Below, one piece after another: positions 4,910 through 6,515 of a stretch of DNA of 6,515 bases. The position numbers and the translations under genes were made by a program. This DNA comes from UBA920 sp038257015 (GTDB taxonomy: Bacteria > Patescibacteriota > Doudnabacteria > UBA920), in the NCBI GenBank assembly GCA_038257015.1, contig JBBSJS010000047.1:1-6515 (forward strand), in the 5' to 3' direction. Position 1 is the stretch's first letter. The number at the start of each line of letters is the position of its first letter. The notes under the pieces were generated by a model. That model was given only the letters and a program-made list of their open reading frames with translations. It made no database searches and was not told where the DNA came from.

Positions 4910-6079
4910 TTAACGGTTAGCTTTTTGGCTAGTAGCCACAGAGTTTACACATTGACCCTGATTCTTGAAAGTAGGATTTGTGTATGTCATCCAGCCACCA
5001 TTTTTACAATCATCCTTTGTAGTTGGTGTTGTTGGTTCTGTTCCATCATTTAAGATTGAGAACTGAACTGTTTCGCGGATTTCAGTATCCCCTGTACTTT
5101 CAGATGGGTTAAATACGAAACAGTATTCACCATCAGTCCAGTTAGAGACATCTAGAGTAGAGCTAAAGGTAGCACCGTCCCAAGCAAAAGCATCAGACTT
5201 ACCGTCAACATTACCAGCTTCAGTACCAGTGCTTACTGCACAAGTCCCAGAGCGTACTGCCCATTGAACTGAGTCATCACCATCTTCATCTACTAATACA
5301 GCGGAAAGCTCTAGGCTTCCATCAGAGACAACTTGTCCAGCTGTTGGACTAACAATTTGCGCTGAGCGAACGAATGGTTCGTCTGCTGGCTCAAAGTCGT
5401 AAGTAGTAGAGTTTTCGCCTAAATCAACCACTACGTTATCCAAGTATCCGTCTAATCCTTGATCGCTAGTAGAAGTATCTCCTACATTGATAGCAAAGAC
5501 ACGAATTGTTGAATTTGGACTAGACAAGTCCATGTCGGCAGGACTTGCTGGACAAGCAAATGGAGAACTTCCACTTACTGTCACAGGATATTCCATTGTT
5601 GGGTCAAAAGTTACTGTTGACCAATCTGAAGTAGAACCTTCTTTTGCTACTACATTATAGCGACAGTCGTAGAACTTTGTGTCGTCAGACTGCCCAAAGT
5701 TAGCGTAAACATTCATGTAGAATTGATTCATATCTGACTCTTCGCCACCAGCACCAATTTTGTATTCATAACTAATGCTGTCAATTTCAGAAATTGCAGT
5801 ATTGATAAAATTCTCAGCTATAAATTTATCTGATGCATTGGCACCAATTGGCAATACGTATAACGCACCAGTTCCAATACTCATCTCATCAGTATTGAAT
5901 TCAAAAGGTGTGTCTGTGCTAGTGTCTCTGTTGAACATCCAACCAGGTTGGTTTTCTGCAGCAGAAGTGTTACCACTTATTACTACAGTACTGTCTTCTG
6001 CTAAAGACACATTGGCAATCATAAGTGATGCCATAACCAAGCTTGTTACAGCCAGGCCATTAAATATGTTTTTTATCAT
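4910..6079 (-). CDS. Secreted protein with Ig-like domain and CKNGGW/FKNQGQCV tail
   Basis: 389 residues with a clear signal peptide (basic MIKN, hydrophobic core, cut after SLA at 27). Residues 28-225 form a beta-rich region reminiscent of jelly-roll or lectin-like folds (ISYEYKIG, GYLDNVVVDLG) with Cys139 and Cys176. Residues 236-343 look like an Ig-like domain (IVSPTAGQVVSDGSLELSA ... WTDGEYCF) with Cys280 and Cys320. After a Thr/Pro linker (347-354) the tail has CKNGGW (358-363) and FKNQGQCV (371-378), a C-terminal motif I know from secreted proteins of several phyla, CPR among them. The six Cys fall two per region, which suggests three disulfides. There is no LPXTG and no C-terminal membrane helix, so it is released or held non-covalently. 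The start is supported by AAAGGA six bases upstream. Function unknown; carbohydrate or surface binding is a guess. Confidence 0.9.
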   Translation of the reverse strand: MIKNIFNGLAVTSLVMASLMIANVSLAEDSTVVISGNTSAAENQPGWMFNRDTSTDTPFEFNTDEMSIGTGALYVLPIGANASDKFIAENFINTAISEIDSISYEYKIGAGGEESDMNQFYMNVYANFGQSDDTKFYDCRYNVVAKEGSTSDWSTVTFDPTMEYPVTVSGSSPFACPASPADMDLSSPNSTIRVFAINVGDTSTSDQGLDGYLDNVVVDLGENSTTYDFEPADEPFVRSAQIVSPTAGQVVSDGSLELSAVLVDEDGDDSVQWAVRSGTCAVSTGTEAGNVDGKSDAFAWDGATFSSTLDVSNWTDGEYCFVFNPSESTGDTEIRETVQFSILNDGTEPTTPTTKDDCKNGGWMTYTNPTFKNQGQCVNSVATSQKANR

Positions 6080-6085
6080 TAAAAG

Positions 6086-6091
6086 TCCTTT
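6086..6091 (-). promoter_or_regulatory. Shine-Dalgarno site of the secreted-protein gene
   Basis: AAAGGA on the minus strand, six bases before the ATG at 6079. It is the only well-formed ribosome binding site in the window; the other genes start without a recognisable one, so it supports both the start and a higher translation rate for this gene. Confidence 0.8.
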
Positions 6092-6447
6092 CGTTTTTAT
6101 TTAATTTGTTATTTATAAAAGTATTTACGATTGTTCACTAATTTATTCATTATTGAATAATCGACCTTTTTAATGGGATGAACTTGGTCGTATTAACCGC
6201 AAGCGATTATATAGTATACGACCAAGTTACATAGATATAACGGGGCTCAAGCATTGATGTTTCAGTCTTTTTGATAAATCTCTCTGTTTAACCCAGAAAA
6301 AAACAAACCTGGCTTAATGGTATTATTAAAGCAACAAATGATTATCGTGAACATTCATATCCTTTTGAATAACGCGTTACAGGAATAAGCTCAGTAGTAA
6401 TTAATAAATACTAACTTTGCAGTATTCTCTAGGATAAATTTCTTTTA
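6092..6447. other. Non-coding upstream region with two palindromes
   Basis: No credible gene on either strand; open frames are under about 20 codons. It holds a palindrome with seven-base arms (6143-6160, TTATTCA-TTAT-TGAATAA) and a larger inverted repeat (6181-6228). TATAAA on the minus strand near 6115 could be a -10 for the secreted-protein gene, but I see no convincing -35 at the right distance. The stretch 6240-6440 shows nothing I can name. Confidence 0.5.
6181..6228. repeat. 13-bp perfect inverted repeat upstream of the secreted-protein gene
   Basis: AACTTGGTCGTAT (6181-6193) and ATACGACCAAGTT (6216-6228) are perfect reverse complements, separated by 22 bases. The spacer contains TATAAT on the minus strand (6207-6212). 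There is no T run, so it is not a terminator. It lies about 100 bases upstream of the secreted-protein start; a regulator site, a leader-RNA structure or a remnant of a small mobile repeat are possible. Confidence 0.65.
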
Positions 6448-6474
6448 AAAAACCCCAGCTAAGCTGGGGTTTTT
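6448..6474 (-). terminator. Terminator, probably of a gene beyond the right edge
   Basis: AAAAACCCCAGC (6448-6459) pairs perfectly with GCTGGGGTTTTT (6463-6474) around TAA. A and T runs on both sides allow either direction. No plus-strand gene precedes it, so it most likely ends a minus-strand gene entering from the right; minus-strand frames reach a stop between 6477 and 6500, but too few codons are present to choose among them. Confidence 0.82.
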
Positions 6475-6515
6475 CTTCATATCAAATATTTCAGTCTATT
6501 GAGATACTGCTTTCC

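Noticed and set aside
6260..6497. TTTCAGTCT repeated at 6260-6268 and 6489-6497
   Set aside because: Nine bases in A+T-rich DNA with only loose similarity around them; chance is sufficient.

Overview
The window is A+T-rich and carries five protein-coding loci. All but one concern the cell surface: a sortase, two proteins with LPXTG-type sorting signals, and a membrane glycosyltransferase. The fifth is a secreted cysteine-paired protein. The set suggests a small-genome bacterium with sortase-dependent surface display. I favour Patescibacteria/CPR (Saccharibacteria- or Microgenomates-like), because of the sortase style, the LPXTG proteins with nearby 'VLG' motifs, the weak use of Shine-Dalgarno sites and the CKNGGW/FKNQGQCV tail. 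That is an inference from protein style, and a low-GC Gram-positive is not excluded. All five loci end in TAA and none needs TGA read as an amino acid, so the standard bacterial code fits.

Layout. 1-91: no convincing gene. 92-697 (-): a sortase whose expected active-site Cys is Ser. 698-1090: a gene-free stretch filled with several copies of short palindromic REP-like repeats. 1091-1120: terminator. 1131-2867 (-): a 578-residue surface protein with signal peptide, N-terminal beta-rich domain, three prealbumin-like (CnaB/SpaA-type) repeats, Gly/Ser hinge and LPRTG anchor. 2868-3194: a divergent control region with two good sigma70-type promoters facing away from each other. Between them lies a small cluster of DnaA-box-like sites with one perfect TGTGGATAA, and a 16-bp perfect palindrome overlaps the leftward promoter. 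3195-3449 (+): an 84-residue mini-protein that is little more than a Ser-rich head and an LPITG sorting signal. 3468-3492: a perfect hairpin. 3504-4769 (+): a processive family-2 glycosyltransferase with all catalytic motifs but an in-frame TAA just after the DxD motif. 4781-4814: a bidirectional terminator serving the two convergent genes. 4910-6079 (-): a secreted protein with three probable disulfide pairs. 6092-6447: non-coding, with two palindromes. 6448-6474: a terminator, probably for a gene outside the right edge.

How the parts may fit. The surface stalk and the mini-protein both carry signals a sortase would cut, and the glycosyltransferase would make or modify an envelope polysaccharide. 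Yet the sortase lacks its catalytic Cys, and the glycosyltransferase is broken by a single codon while the rest of the frame is intact. Either this locus is starting to decay, or there are base errors in the assembly, or both proteins work in an unusual way. The most useful checks are read-level confirmation of those two codons and a genome-wide search for a second sortase.
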